A stretch of 64,000 bases of DNA from the NCBI RefSeq assembly GCF_006152145.1, contig NZ_VDFV01000011.1, positions 1 through 64,000 on the forward strand, in the 5' to 3' direction. The position numbers and the translations under genes were made by a program. This DNA comes from Rubellimicrobium roseum. Lineage in GTDB: Bacteria; Pseudomonadota; Alphaproteobacteria; Rhodobacterales; Rhodobacteraceae. Below the pieces are notes generated by a model. It was not told the DNA's origin. It did no database searches and was given only the letters and a program-made list of their open reading frames with translations. The first letter of the stretch is position 1. The number at the start of each line of letters is the position of its first letter. Shown piece by piece: positions 26,664 to 36,408 of this stretch.

Positions 26664-28255
26664 GCCGCCTCGAAGAGGAAGGAGCCTGACACCGATCTCT
26701 CTTACCTTCGCAGGGCGTCCGGACAGCACGGAGAAGGAGTCCGGACCTGCCCTCGCAACCGCCGACATCTGCTTGCGGCAAAGAACCAATGAGGATGGTC
26801 AGAGGCTTCTGTCCGAGAAGGACGGAAGCCCCCGTGCTTCGGCGGGCCCTCTCATCGTCACGAAGCATCCTCGCTCCCTCGCCAGGGATGTTGATCCGAG
26901 ACTGCTCGGCCGAGACGGCGCTATCCTGTGGCGCTCCCTCGACCTCCAACTGTCTCTGGCCTGCAATGCCGTCGAGGCTGGCCGCATCAGCCGACATGTC
27001 GGTTCGAGCCAACTCCAACCAGCGATGCGCCGACCAGGTCATGGCGACTTCCAGGCGTGCCAAGATCGCGCCCTGGCCGCCCGGTCCCCCGGTATGCCGG
27101 GTAACGCGGCATCAAGGACCTCCTTACAGGGTGAAAGGCGATCCTCACGTTCGGGCCGACGCCGTTCGGGCAATGCCAGACGAATGTGACGGGCGGCGCA
27201 ACTCTCCAAAGGCGAGCGGCGGATCACATTTGGCCAGCAAGCCATGGCGTCCCGAGCCGTTTTTCGCTGTGAAGCCCAGGAATGCTGCTTGGATGGCGAA
27301 CTCTGGCCAGGGTCTCCTGAGCGTGCCGGGATGGGACAGGCCCAAGATTTTCGCCGCTCGTGATTGCTCATGCCCGCAGGCGACTCTTGGTGATGTTCCA
27401 CCTTTTGGCCCCGAAGCTCGGCATCTTGCCGGGCTGGGTGACAACGTGCTCCCACCGACGTTCTTGCATGACCCTGGGCCAGAGTGGCTCGCTGGTGGTC
27501 TGGCGGGATCGCGAGAGGGCGTGACCTGCGATCAGGAGCGGTCGCCTGCGCCGGCCCGAAACTTTCTCGGATGCGGTCATCCAGGTCTGCCCGGCTTCAG
27601 GTCTCCATGGGGCCCGGCTCGGCGGCCCGAGTGGCTTGGTGACAGGCCAGATAAGGACGTCGGACCCGGAGGATGGGCCAGGGTGAATGCCGGTGCGCCG
27701 CCGTGATCCCGACCGGCGCCGGCGCAAGGCCAAGCTTGTTCTCGACGGGGCAAATGCCGACCTGCTGGCCATGGAAGTCACCTCTTGCGGCGAGGGTGGC
27801 AGCCCGGTCCGGACGCCCCGGCCGTCCCATTCATCGGCCCTGTCACGGCCGACGGGCCCTGCGGCACCGGACTGGCCAAACGGCCATCGCGCGGTGCGGT
27901 GTAATCTGAACGATCCCGTGAGACACTTGACTGGCCAGTTGCTACCCGTCCCGTTCTTCCGTGCGCCTGGGACGATGAACGTGACCAGGAGTGCGGCGGC
28001 TGTAGCCTACCGGTCATCGCCATTCTGGACGGACGCTCTCGCCTCCCGCCAAGGGAGCGGCGCTGCTATTCGCGGGGCCCGAGCAGCAAGCCAGTTTCGC
28101 AAGCCCGCTAGCCGGGCTTAGCCTATTTGGCGGGCGCAGGCCCTTGCCGTGCGGTCGGTTGCTCGTCTTTATGGGACAGGTCCGCGCATCCTGATCATGG
28201 CGGGGGCTGAGTGGGCGGGCCGCCCCCTGTGCCCGCTCCGGGGCGCCGGGCCCGC
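26664..28255. other. Gene-poor 1.6-kb region
   Basis: Long open frames exist on both strands, as expected at this GC content, but none has a convincing start, codon pattern or recognisable family. No inverted repeats or transposase motifs were identified. A hairpin AAGCCCG-CTAGC-CGGGCTT sits at 28101-28119. The stretch may be eroded DNA or may carry an unrecognised RNA. Confidence 0.5.
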
Positions 28256-29074
28256 TCAGGCAGGCCAGCGCATCGGGCCCTGGGGCACGGGGGCCTGTCC
28301 GGCATAGGCGCCCCGGACCGACTGGTCGAACTGCACCACCGCTCCGGTCATCAGGCCCGCGTCGTCGGAGGCCAGAAAGTTCACCGCCCGCGCCGCCTCC
28401 TCAGGGTCCACGAGCCGGTCGTAGGGCAGTCCGGCCGTGGCTTTGGCCTCCCAGTCCGGGTCGCCCGTCTCGGCCTCCTGCAGCGCGCGCTCGTGATCCG
28501 AGGCCATCCAGCCGATGTCGAGCTGGTTCACCCGGATGCGGTTCCCCATGACGGCGAAGGCGGTGTTGCGGGTCAGCGTGGCCAGCGCTCCCTTCGAGGC
28601 GCAGTAGGCGCTGATGAAGGGCTGCCCGGCATGGGCCGAGGTCGAGCCGATGTTGACGATCGCCCCCTCCACCCCGTCCCGGATCATGAGGCGGATCGCC
28701 TCCTGCATCAGGAAGAACGGTCCGCGCACGTTGGTGGCGAACATGCGGTCGAAGAGATCGGGTGAGGTGTCGAGGATCGTGCCGCGATCGGTCAGCGCCC
28801 CGGCGTTCACCAGCACGTCGAGCCGGCCGAAGAGCCGGTCGGTCTCGGCCACCGCACGGCGGCAGTCCTCGACCGAAGCCAGGTCGGCGCGCACGAAGCG
28901 CGCGGGCGCGCCGACCTCCGAGATGGAGCGGGCCACGGCCTCGCCCCGCTCGGCGTTGCGCCCGGTGACGACAAGGCCTGTCGCCCCGGCCGCCGCCAGC
29001 CGGTGCGCGATGGCCGCGCCCAGCCCCTGCGTCGCCCCTGCGACGAGGCAGACCTTGCCATCCATCCGGTTCAT
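28256..29074 (-). CDS. Short-chain dehydrogenase/reductase coupled to iolE
   Basis: A 272-aa SDR with GATQGLG near residue 13 (variant of TGxxxGxG), a VNAGALTD motif in place of NNAG, a serine in NIGSTSAH, and Tyr/Lys in AYCASK. The ATG at 29074 overlaps the iolE stop by four bases (ATGA), so the two are co-translated. This suggests a role in inositol or inosose metabolism. No substrate can be assigned from the sequence. Confidence 0.9.
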   Translation of the reverse strand: MNRMDGKVCLVAGATQGLGAAIAHRLAAAGATGLVVTGRNAERGEAVARSISEVGAPARFVRADLASVEDCRRAVAETDRLFGRLDVLVNAGALTDRGTILDTSPDLFDRMFATNVRGPFFLMQEAIRLMIRDGVEGAIVNIGSTSAHAGQPFISAYCASKGALATLTRNTAFAVMGNRIRVNQLDIGWMASDHERALQEAETGDPDWEAKATAGLPYDRLVDPEEAARAVNFLASDDAGLMTGAVVQFDQSVRGAYAGQAPVPQGPMRWPA

Positions 29075-29970
29075 GCGACGACCTCGTAGCCGGCCAGCGC
29101 CATGACCCGGTGCAGCTCCTTGTTGCCCTTGGTCGACCATTCGAGCGGCGGGGCCTTCTTCGGGTCCTGCTCGGCCTCGACCACGAACCAGCCTTCGTAG
29201 CCGTAGCCCGCCAGCCGCGTCACGATGGCCTTGAAGTCGAGGCTGCCGTCGCCCGGCACGGTGAAGGCGCCCTTCACCACGGCGTCGAGGAAGGACTCCT
29301 TCGAGCGGTCGAGCGCGTCGATGACGTCCATCCGCACGTCCTTGGTGTGGACATGCGTGATGCGCTTGTGGTGGTTGTCGATCACCCGCAGCACGTCGCC
29401 GCCCGCAAAGGCCATGTGGCCCGCGTCATAGAGAAGCGGAATGCCCTCGCCCGAGTTCGCCATGAACAGGTCGAGTTCCTGTTCCGTCTCCACGACCGCT
29501 GCCATGTGGTGATGGTAGGACAGCGGCATGCCCTGCTCGGCGCACCATTCGCCGAACTGGGTCATGCGGCGGGCATAGGCCTTCATCTCGTCGTCCGAGA
29601 GCCGGGGCTTGCTCGCCAGCGGCTTCGAGCGGTCGCCCTGGATGGAGCCCGCCACCTCGCCATAGACGATGCAGGGGGCCTTGGCCGCCTTGAACAGCTC
29701 CATCTGCGCCCGGATGCGGTCCTTGTTCTCCTCGATGTCACCATCGAGGATCGTGCCCGAGAACCAGCCGCCGCAGACCGAGATGCCGTGGCGGCTCAGG
29801 ATCGGACCCAGTTCGTCGATGTTCATCGGAAAGCGGCGGCCCGTCTCCATGCCGGTGTAGCCCGCCTGCGCGGCCTGCGACAGGCACTCCTCCAGCGACA
29901 CGTCGTCCGAGAGTTCCACGAGGTCGTCGTTCCACCAGCAGATGGGCGAGATTCCGAGCCGGGCCTTCAT
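29071..29970 (-). CDS. iolE: Myo-inosose-2 dehydratase
   Basis: A 299-aa TIM-barrel (xylose-isomerase-like) protein that dehydrates 2-keto-myo-inositol in the inositol catabolic pathway. Diagnostic parts are the N terminus KARLGISPICWWNDDL, the GYTGMETGRRFP segment, LSYHHHMAAVVETEQELD with metal-site residues, LYDAGHMAFAGGD, ITHVHTKDVR, and the C-terminal WFVVEAEQDPKKA. Length and motifs match IolE closely. The other iol genes (iolB, C, D, G) are not in this window. It is first in a two-gene operon with an SDR. Confidence 0.92.
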   Translation of the reverse strand: MKARLGISPICWWNDDLVELSDDVSLEECLSQAAQAGYTGMETGRRFPMNIDELGPILSRHGISVCGGWFSGTILDGDIEENKDRIRAQMELFKAAKAPCIVYGEVAGSIQGDRSKPLASKPRLSDDEMKAYARRMTQFGEWCAEQGMPLSYHHHMAAVVETEQELDLFMANSGEGIPLLYDAGHMAFAGGDVLRVIDNHHKRITHVHTKDVRMDVIDALDRSKESFLDAVVKGAFTVPGDGSLDFKAIVTRLAGYGYEGWFVVEAEQDPKKAPPLEWSTKGNKELHRVMALAGYEVVA

Positions 29971-30359
29971 TCCTGGTTAATCCTTTTCTGCGACAGTGGA
30001 AGGGCCGGCCGAATCGGGACTGCCAACCCCGTCACGGTCCCTTGGCGTGCCTCGCACGCGGATGCCAGAGGGACTTCGGAGGTCCAGGGCCGGGCCTGCA
30101 TGGATTCTCTCGAAACCCCTCAACCGCATGGGGCCGGTCTGATGGACTTTCCCGCAAGCTTGACCTGCCGTCCATGACCTTCCGCGGCGCCAGTGCCCCT
30201 GCGGGACGAGCCATCCCCTGGTCGTTCCCACACGCCGCGCTGACGTCGCAGAGCGCTTGCAAATAGCCTCGCACAGCCGGGCTAGGGGGGCGATGTGCGA
30301 CCGACAGGGACACCTTCCGGGCAGCGCCTGGGTGACGGCGTCAAGCTGCGGCGTGGCCC

Positions 30360-31240
30360 CAGTTCTGCCGCCCGTGATTGAGCGAGCCCGGGGCGAGGTG
30401 CCGTTGGCGGGCGTGGCAGGCAGGGCGGTGGTGGACGCGGTCGAACGGAACTTGGCGCAGTGGCGCGCGGTCGGTCCCTTGGCCCACGTCGAGGCGCCGC
30501 ACGCCGTGGCGACCGAGATGGTCTGCCGAAGCGCCGAGGCCGCGCGGCTGACCTGCTCCGAAACCGGCAAGCCCCTTGCAGAGCCCGAGCGGGGGTGGGG
30601 CCTCGCCGTGGACTGGTTCCGCCGGTACGCCGAGGAGGCGCTGCGCATCGCGGCCCGGATCGCTGACAACCACGCGCGAGCCCGTGGGGATCTGCGCGGC
30701 TTTCCCCGCCGGGAACCTCCCGGTCGCGCTGGTGCTGCGTAAGCTGATCCTCGCGCTCACGGCCATGCGCACGAACATCATGGGAATATCGTCACAGCCG
30801 GTGGGCGTCCTGACGATGATCGTGGCTGGCTGCCGGACCGGGAACCTGCCGGCCGGGATGGTCGGGTTCGCCACCGGTCCGGTCGCGGCCATCTACGCCC
30901 CGCTCATGACCGACAAGCAGGTTCGCAGGATGTTCCTGACCGGCTCCACGCTCGTGGCCCAGCAGATGATCCGCGACGCCCGGGCCACCGTGAAGAGGGT
31001 CCTGATGAAGCTAGGCGCCAACGTGCCGCGGGCCGTGATCATCGACGTGCGTCAGGCCTGCGTGACGCCCGACCGGTCCTTCGCCCACGCGCGGCTTCAT
31101 GGGGGCTTCATGGCACGCCAAAGCAAGCAAGGTGGGGAACGGGCTCGATCCCGCAATCCGGATGGGCCCACTCATCTCGCGCCGCAGGGTCGAGGAGATC
31201 GAAGGCGTCGCGGCAGACGCGCTCGTGCCCGCACACGGCC
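30360..31240 (+). pseudogene. Decayed aldehyde dehydrogenase (succinate-semialdehyde dehydrogenase-like)
   Basis: Fragments in three reading frames line up in order with a GabD-type enzyme. An N-terminal part has TCSETGKPLAEPERGWGLAV and WFRRYAEEALR (about 30540-30640). After a frameshift come REPVGICAAFPAGNLPVALVLRK and FLTGSTLVAQQMIRDARATVKRVLMKLGANVP (about 30670-31030). After another comes KVGNGLDPAIRMGPLISRRRVEEIEG (about 31130-31215). The stretch with the catalytic cysteine (usually GQTC) and the whole C terminus are missing. It lies between the iol genes and an oxidoreductase, so it was probably once part of that catabolic set. The boundaries are approximate. Confidence 0.75.
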
Positions 31241-31244
31241 GCTT

Positions 31245-31843
31245 TCGGCCGCCGCGCTCGCCCGGGTCGCGCGCCTGCGCCTCGGCAGGGGCTGCGGCGC
31301 GGCGGACCTCCCGGCGCTCAACGCGCGAGGGGTCGCGCTCGCCGTCGTGGACGACATGAACTCGGCTTTGGGGGCCGAGCACGCAATGACGTTGATCTTG
31401 GCCCACCTGGAATGCGCGCTCTCGGCCTCCGTACCGCCTGCCTAGCCCGTGGGACCTGTCTCCCGCGTCGCGGGCTTGCGCAAAGGCCTGGGCCGATGCC
31501 GTCTCGGTCCATGCGCCCGAGGGCGAGCGGCCCCGCCCCGGGGTCGAGGAACGCGGCGGGCTCATGCCTGGGGCCATGCTGGGCAACACGGCGCGGGACG
31601 GGCCGGTAAAGGTGCCGCGACAGAGGCGCCTTGCGGAAGGCGGTGCTCGACCTGTTCGCCACGGACCCACCACCTCTCGACCAGCCGCGTCTTGCCTTCC
31701 CGAACGTGATCGTGTCCCCCGGCATCGCCGGCCTCACCGCCGGGACGCGGGAACGCCTGGTGGTGAGGCCGGTGCAGAACGCGCTCGACTTCCTCGCGGG
31801 GCGGTTCGCCTCCGCGCTCATCGTGAACAGGGACCTCCTATGA
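31245..31843 (+). pseudogene. Decayed D-2-hydroxyacid dehydrogenase
   Basis: The order of remnants matches this family: LNARGVALAVVDDMNSALGAEHAMTLILAHL (N-terminal catalytic domain; about 31310-31410), then GNTARDGPVK (about 31583-31610, the NTARG motif) and, in another frame after a TAA at 31607, LRKAVLDLFATDPPPLDQP and PNVIVSPGIAGLTAGTRERLVV. The central NAD-binding domain is deleted and frames are broken. The stop (31841-31843) still overlaps the ATG of the next gene by ATGA, so the two were once translationally coupled. The catalytic His is replaced in VSPGIAGL (normally TPHIAGL). Confidence 0.75.
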
Positions 31844-32958
31844 CCAAACCCGTCCTCCGCGTGGGCCTGATCGGCTCGGGCTTCATGGGCAAGGCGCATG
31901 CCTTCGGCTACGGCTCGGCCGAGAAGGTGTTCGACCTGCCGTTCCGGGTGGAACTGCGCACGCTCGCGGACACCAGCATGGCGCTGGCCCAGCACGCGGC
32001 GTCTGCCCTGGGCTTCGCGCGGGCCACTGACGACTGGCGGGCGATGGTGGCCGATCCCGCGATCGACGTCGTGAACATCACCGCGCCCAACGCGCTCCAC
32101 AAGGAGATGGCGCTCGCGGCCATCGCGGCCGGCAAGCACGTCTATTGCGAGAAGCCGCTCGCCCCCCTGGCGCAGGATGCCCGCGAGATGGCCGAAGCCG
32201 CCGAGGCGGCGGGGCGAAAGACGCAGGTTGGCTTCAACTATCTCTGCAACCCCATGCTGGCCCTTGCCCGCGACATGATCGCCGCCGGCGAGCTGGGCGA
32301 GATCCGCAGCTACCGGGGCATCCACGCCGAGGATTATATGGCCGACCCGAACGGCGTCTGGGGCTTCCGCCACGACCCGGCCGGGGGCGGCGCCTTCGCC
32401 GACATCGGCTCCCACGCGCTGGCCACCGCCGAGTTCCTGCTGGGGCCGATCACCCGCCTCATGGGCGACACCGTGACCGTCATCGGCGAACGCCCCGATG
32501 GTCAGGGCGGACGCCGCGCGGTCGAGGTGGACGACATCGGGCGGACCTTCGTGCGCTTCGCGAACGGCGCCTCCGGTTCCATCGAGGCCTCCTGGGTCGC
32601 CATGGGCCGCAAGATGCAGCACGATTTCGAGGTCTACGGCACCAGGGGCGCGCTCCTTTTCTCGCAGGAGCGCTTCAACGAGCTGCACTTCTACTCGGCC
32701 GACGACCCCGCCGGCCGCCGCGGCTTCCGCCGGATCGAGGCCGCGCCCGACCACGCCCCCTACGGTCGCTTCTGCGTGGCGCCGGGCCACCAGCTGGGCT
32801 TCAACGACCTCAAAGCCATCGAGGTCGCAGGCTATCTCGACGCGCTGGCGGGCCGGGCGGAGGAGCCATTCAACTTCCGCAAGGGCTTGCGCATCCAGAG
32901 CCTCGTAGAGGCCGTCCATGACTCGTCCAAGGCGCAGGTCTGGGTGGACGTAGCCTGA
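31840..32958 (+). CDS. Gfo/Idh/MocA-family oxidoreductase
   Basis: A 372-aa NAD(P)-dependent sugar or polyol oxidoreductase. It has an N-terminal Rossmann motif VGLIGSGFMGKAHA, then NITAPNALHKEMALAAIAAGKHVYCEKPLA with the conserved EKP lysine, a QVGFNYLCNPM segment and a DIGSHALATAEFLLG motif in the substrate domain. The family includes inositol 2-dehydrogenases, consistent with iolE nearby and a sugar transporter downstream, but the sequence alone does not fix the substrate. Its start overlaps the stop of a decayed dehydrogenase, so its expression may have changed when that gene decayed. Confidence 0.9.
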   Translation: MTKPVLRVGLIGSGFMGKAHAFGYGSAEKVFDLPFRVELRTLADTSMALAQHAASALGFARATDDWRAMVADPAIDVVNITAPNALHKEMALAAIAAGKHVYCEKPLAPLAQDAREMAEAAEAAGRKTQVGFNYLCNPMLALARDMIAAGELGEIRSYRGIHAEDYMADPNGVWGFRHDPAGGGAFADIGSHALATAEFLLGPITRLMGDTVTVIGERPDGQGGRRAVEVDDIGRTFVRFANGASGSIEASWVAMGRKMQHDFEVYGTRGALLFSQERFNELHFYSADDPAGRRGFRRIEAAPDHAPYGRFCVAPGHQLGFNDLKAIEVAGYLDALAGRAEEPFNFRKGLRIQSLVEAVHDSSKAQVWVDVA

Positions 32959-33410
32959 GCTTCGCGATCGGCATCAGTGGCGCCCAGCTGGTCTGGGCGC
33001 GCGTCCATGCTGGCCTCCGGGGGTGAGCCGTTGCCGGTGACGATGAAAGCCGGAAGGGGCGGGATCTTCTTCTCCAAGGTCTTCGTCTACGCCCGCCGCG
33101 GCCGCCACATCCAGGCTGATCTCGTGGGCCGCAGAGCCTGGTCGCCGTGATTGCCCCGCGCTGACCGCCATCGACCGGATGGGACCGGGCGGCCATGCCT
33201 TCCCTTGCAACCGGATGCCCTGCTTCGCCCAGGCGAAAGCCGGCTCTGCAGAAGACTCCGGTGACCTAAGGGAAGTTTTGCTGCGGCGCGGCTGGCCTTT
33301 CTCGTTGACAGAATGCGCTTCCCGCAGTGACCGTTCACTCCAAGACGACAGTTCGCGAACGGGCTGGCACAAGGCCCGCGCTCCACAGGTCGCAAGGGGG
33401 GGAGGAGCTC
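32959..33410. other. Intergenic region before the sugar ABC transporter
   Basis: About 450 bases without a recognisable gene. A consensus -35 hexamer TTGACA (33305-33310) lies 100 bases before the ATPase start, but the -10 position 17 bases later (TGACCG) is poor. Short frames show nothing familiar. Confidence 0.5.
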
Positions 33411-34151
33411 ATGAGTCTTCTTGAGCTCGACGACATCACCAAGAGCTTCGGCGCAATCCATGCGCTCCAAGGCGTGAGCCTGTCCATCCGACCGGGCGAG
33501 GCCCTGGGGCTGATGGGGGACAACGGCGCAGGCAAATCCACGCTCATGCGCATCATCGCCGGCAACTTCCGCCCCACCTCGGGCGCGATCCGGATCGAAG
33601 GGCGCGAGGTCCACTTCCACAAGCCCATCGACGCGCGCAACAGCGGCATCGAAATCGTCTACCAGGACCTCGGCCTCTGCGACAACCTTTCGGCCGCCGC
33701 GAACGTCTTCCTGGGGCGGGAACTCAAGAAGTCTTTCGGGCCGATCCGGTATCTCGACTACAAGACCATGTACCAGCGCTCGGGCGAGATCTTCGCCGAG
33801 CTCAAGTCCGAGACGCGGCCCCGCGACCTTGTCAGGCAGATGTCGGGCGGGCAGCGGCAGGCAGTGGCCATCGCGCGGACGCGGCTCTCGGACCCCAAGC
33901 TCGTGCTGATGGACGAGCCCACCGCCGCCATCTCGGTCCGGCAGGTGGCCGAGGTGCTGACCCTCATCCGGCGCCTCAAGGACACGGGCCACGCGGTGAT
34001 CCTGGTGTCGCACCGGATGCCCGACGTCTTCGACGTCTGCGACCGGGTGGCGGTGCTGCGCCGAGGGACCAAGGTCGCCGACAAGCGCATCAGCGAGACC
34101 ACGCCCGAGGAGGTCACCGGGCTCATCACGGGGGCGATCGGAGCGGCATGA
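33411..34151 (+). CDS. Sugar ABC transporter ATP-binding protein (single-domain)
   Basis: A 246-aa ATPase with Walker A GDNGAGKST, Q-loop IVYQDLGLCDNLSAAANVFLGREL, signature MSGGQRQAVAIART, Walker B LVLMDEPTAAIS and switch His in VSHRMPDVFD. It belongs to the RbsA/XylG/FrcA carbohydrate group but has only one ATPase domain where many relatives have two fused. The MPDVFDVCDRV form matches FrcA-like single-domain subunits. GGAGGAG precedes the ATG. It overlaps the permease by four bases. Confidence 0.92.
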   Translation: MSLLELDDITKSFGAIHALQGVSLSIRPGEALGLMGDNGAGKSTLMRIIAGNFRPTSGAIRIEGREVHFHKPIDARNSGIEIVYQDLGLCDNLSAAANVFLGRELKKSFGPIRYLDYKTMYQRSGEIFAELKSETRPRDLVRQMSGGQRQAVAIARTRLSDPKLVLMDEPTAAISVRQVAEVLTLIRRLKDTGHAVILVSHRMPDVFDVCDRVAVLRRGTKVADKRISETTPEEVTGLITGAIGAA

Positions 34152-35200
34152 GCGACATGACCAACCAAGACGGCCGCGTGCGCCCCGGCCAAGGTCCCCT
34201 CGGCCACGCCGAGATCGACGAGTCGATCACGTCCCGCACCGAGACGAGCGGCTGGCAGGCCATCGTCCGCACCCAACCCTTCTGGGTGCTCATGGCGATC
34301 CTCGTCATTGGCCTCGTGATGACCTTCGTATCGGACGTGTTCCTGACGGAACGGAACCTGTTCAACACCACGCGCAACTTCGCCTTCTTCGGCATCATGG
34401 CGCTGGGGATGTCGGCCGTGATCTGCACGGCGGGCATCGACCTGTCGGTGGGCTCGCTCATGGGCCTCGCCGGAGTCGTGACAGGGCTCGTCATGCAGGC
34501 GGGCTACGGGATCGTTCCCGGCTTTCTGGCCTGCATGGGCGTCTGCGTCCTCGTGGGGCTCATCAACGGCGTGCTGATCGCCTATCTGCGCATGGCGCCG
34601 TTCGTGGTGACGCTCGGCATGCTCGCCATGGCGCGGTCGGTGTCCATGGTCATCTCGAACAACAAGATGATCTACGACTTCGGCCCCGACACCGAGCTTT
34701 ACCTCTGGCTGGGCGGCGAAAGCGTCTTGGGCATCCCCAATCCCGTCTGGGTGCTCATCATCCTCACGGCCGTGTTCGGGTGGGTCTGGCGCTACTCGAC
34801 CTGGGGGCGTTGGGTGATCGCCATCGGCGGCAACGCCAAAGCCGCGCGCCTGGCCGGCATCCCGGTCGAGCGCATCCTCGTCTCGGTCTACGTGCTCTCG
34901 GCGGTGACCGCCGGGCTGGCGGCCTTCCTGCTCGTGGGCTGGTTCGGCTCGGTGACGAACGCGCTGGGCACGGGCTACGAGCTCAACGTGATCGCCGCCA
35001 CCGTGATCGGCGGCGCGAACCTCATGGGCGGCGTGGTCTATGCGCTGGGCGCCCCCATCGGCGCGGCGCTCATGGAGCTCATCCGCAATTCGCTGCTGCT
35101 CGCGGGCATCGACGCCCTCTGGCAGCAGTTCTTCGTCGGCCTGTTCCTGATCATTGCGGTGCTTCTGGAACAGATCCGCAACCGTGGGAAGTCGGACTAA
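34148..35200 (+). CDS. Sugar ABC transporter permease (RbsC/XylH/FrcC-like)
   Basis: A 350-aa permease with a long hydrophilic N terminus (about 45 residues) and about ten hydrophobic segments. Family motifs include ALGMSAVICTAGIDLSVGSLMGLAG, GGNAKAARLAGIPVERI and NVIAATVIGGANLMGG. It imports a monosaccharide or polyol with the adjacent subunits. Confidence 0.93.
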   Translation: MSDMTNQDGRVRPGQGPLGHAEIDESITSRTETSGWQAIVRTQPFWVLMAILVIGLVMTFVSDVFLTERNLFNTTRNFAFFGIMALGMSAVICTAGIDLSVGSLMGLAGVVTGLVMQAGYGIVPGFLACMGVCVLVGLINGVLIAYLRMAPFVVTLGMLAMARSVSMVISNNKMIYDFGPDTELYLWLGGESVLGIPNPVWVLIILTAVFGWVWRYSTWGRWVIAIGGNAKAARLAGIPVERILVSVYVLSAVTAGLAAFLLVGWFGSVTNALGTGYELNVIAATVIGGANLMGGVVYALGAPIGAALMELIRNSLLLAGIDALWQQFFVGLFLIIAVLLEQIRNRGKSD

Positions 35201-35242
35201 CCGGCTCCCGCACCCCGTTCTGCATGTACCAGGGAGGACAAG

Positions 35243-36247
35243 ATGCAGAAACTACTCGCGGCCACCGCGCTGGTGGCCCTTCTTGCTCCGGCAGGCGCCA
35301 TCGCGCAGGAGAGCTACACCTTCGCGCTCGTGCCCAAGGCGATGAACAACCCGTTCTTCGACCTCGCCCGTGACGGCTGCATGGCGGCGGCCGAGGAACT
35401 GGGCAATGTCACCTGCAACTACATCGGCCCCGGCGAGCACACCGAGATGGAGCAGGTCCAGATCGTGCAGGACCTCATCAGCCAAGGGGTGGACGGCATC
35501 GCGGTCGCGCCTTCGAACGCCCCCGCCATGGGCCGCGCCCTGCGCGCCGCGGTCGACGCAGGCATCCCGGTGATGACCTGGGATTCCGACCTCCTGCCCG
35601 AGGACGCGGCGATCCGGTCGACCTACGTGGGCACCAAGAACTACGACATCGGCGTGGAGCTGGCCAATATCGCCAAGGCCCGCCACCCCGACGGCGGCAC
35701 CATCTGCCTCCAGACCGGCGGCGCGGCGGCGGCCAACCACAACGAGCGCCTGAAGGGTATCCGCGACACCTTGGCCGGCGAGGACACGGGGGCACCTCCG
35801 GGCACGCCGCTCGCGGGCCAGGGCGGCTGGACCGAGATCTCGGGCTGCCCCCTCATCACCGATGACGACGGCAACGTCGCCGTCCAGGGCATGACGGACA
35901 TACTGGCGGCGAACCCCGACCTCACAGCCTTCATTTCCACGGGCGCCTTCACCCAGTGGTTCGACAACGCCTACCGCCAAGCGGTCCAGCCCTATGCCGA
36001 GGAACTGACGAGCGGCGAGCTTTCGATCATCGTGGCCGACACCCTGCCCATGCAGATGGCGCAGCTGAAGGACGGTCTGTCCGTGGGCCAGGTCGGGCAA
36101 CGTCCCTACGAGATGGGCCATCAGGCCATGTCCATCCTACTGGACATCGCCGAGGGCAAGGAGGTCCAGGACCCGATCTATACCGGCCTCGACATCTGCA
36201 CCCAGGAGAATGTCGACACCTGCCTGGGCGGCAGCGCGACGAACTGA
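35243..36247 (+). CDS. Sugar ABC transporter substrate-binding protein (periplasmic-binding type 1)
   Basis: A 334-aa protein with a signal peptide of about 21 residues (ending AIAQ) and the RbsB/peripla_BP_4 fold: FALVPKAMNNPFFDLARDGCMAAAEEL, then VQDLISQGVDGIAVAPSNAPAMGRAL and IPVMTWDSDLL. AGGGAGGACAAG precedes the ATG. The order ATPase-permease-binding protein places it last. The C-terminal part carries a cysteine pair (DICTQENVDTCLGG). The neighbouring iolE and oxidoreductase suggest inositol or a related polyol, but this is inference. Confidence 0.92.
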   Translation: MQKLLAATALVALLAPAGAIAQESYTFALVPKAMNNPFFDLARDGCMAAAEELGNVTCNYIGPGEHTEMEQVQIVQDLISQGVDGIAVAPSNAPAMGRALRAAVDAGIPVMTWDSDLLPEDAAIRSTYVGTKNYDIGVELANIAKARHPDGGTICLQTGGAAAANHNERLKGIRDTLAGEDTGAPPGTPLAGQGGWTEISGCPLITDDDGNVAVQGMTDILAANPDLTAFISTGAFTQWFDNAYRQAVQPYAEELTSGELSIIVADTLPMQMAQLKDGLSVGQVGQRPYEMGHQAMSILLDIAEGKEVQDPIYTGLDICTQENVDTCLGGSATN

Positions 36248-36264
36248 CCCGCACCATATCGTGG

Positions 36265-36292
36265 CGACCCTCTCGGACAACCGCGGGGGTCG
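36265..36292 (+). terminator. Imperfect hairpin after the sugar transporter operon
   Basis: CGACCC pairs with GGGTCG and, after a small internal loop, CGG with CCG around an ACAA loop. It starts 17 bases past the binding-protein stop. There is no U-run, so intrinsic termination is uncertain. Confidence 0.35.
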
Positions 36293-36408
36293 ATCCTGGG
36301 GCATGCCTCCATAGCCGTCGCGGCCCGGCGCCCTCGATTCCTTCCACACTATAGTCCGACGATGATGCAGGCGGCAGCCTGCGGCCGACCCCGTCGCGAG
36401 TGCGGCAC

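Noticed and set aside
31318-32919. A 533-codon open frame on the minus strand over the decayed dehydrogenase and oxidoreductase
   Set aside because: It is antisense to a clear Gfo/Idh/MocA gene and contains only low-complexity shadow sequence.
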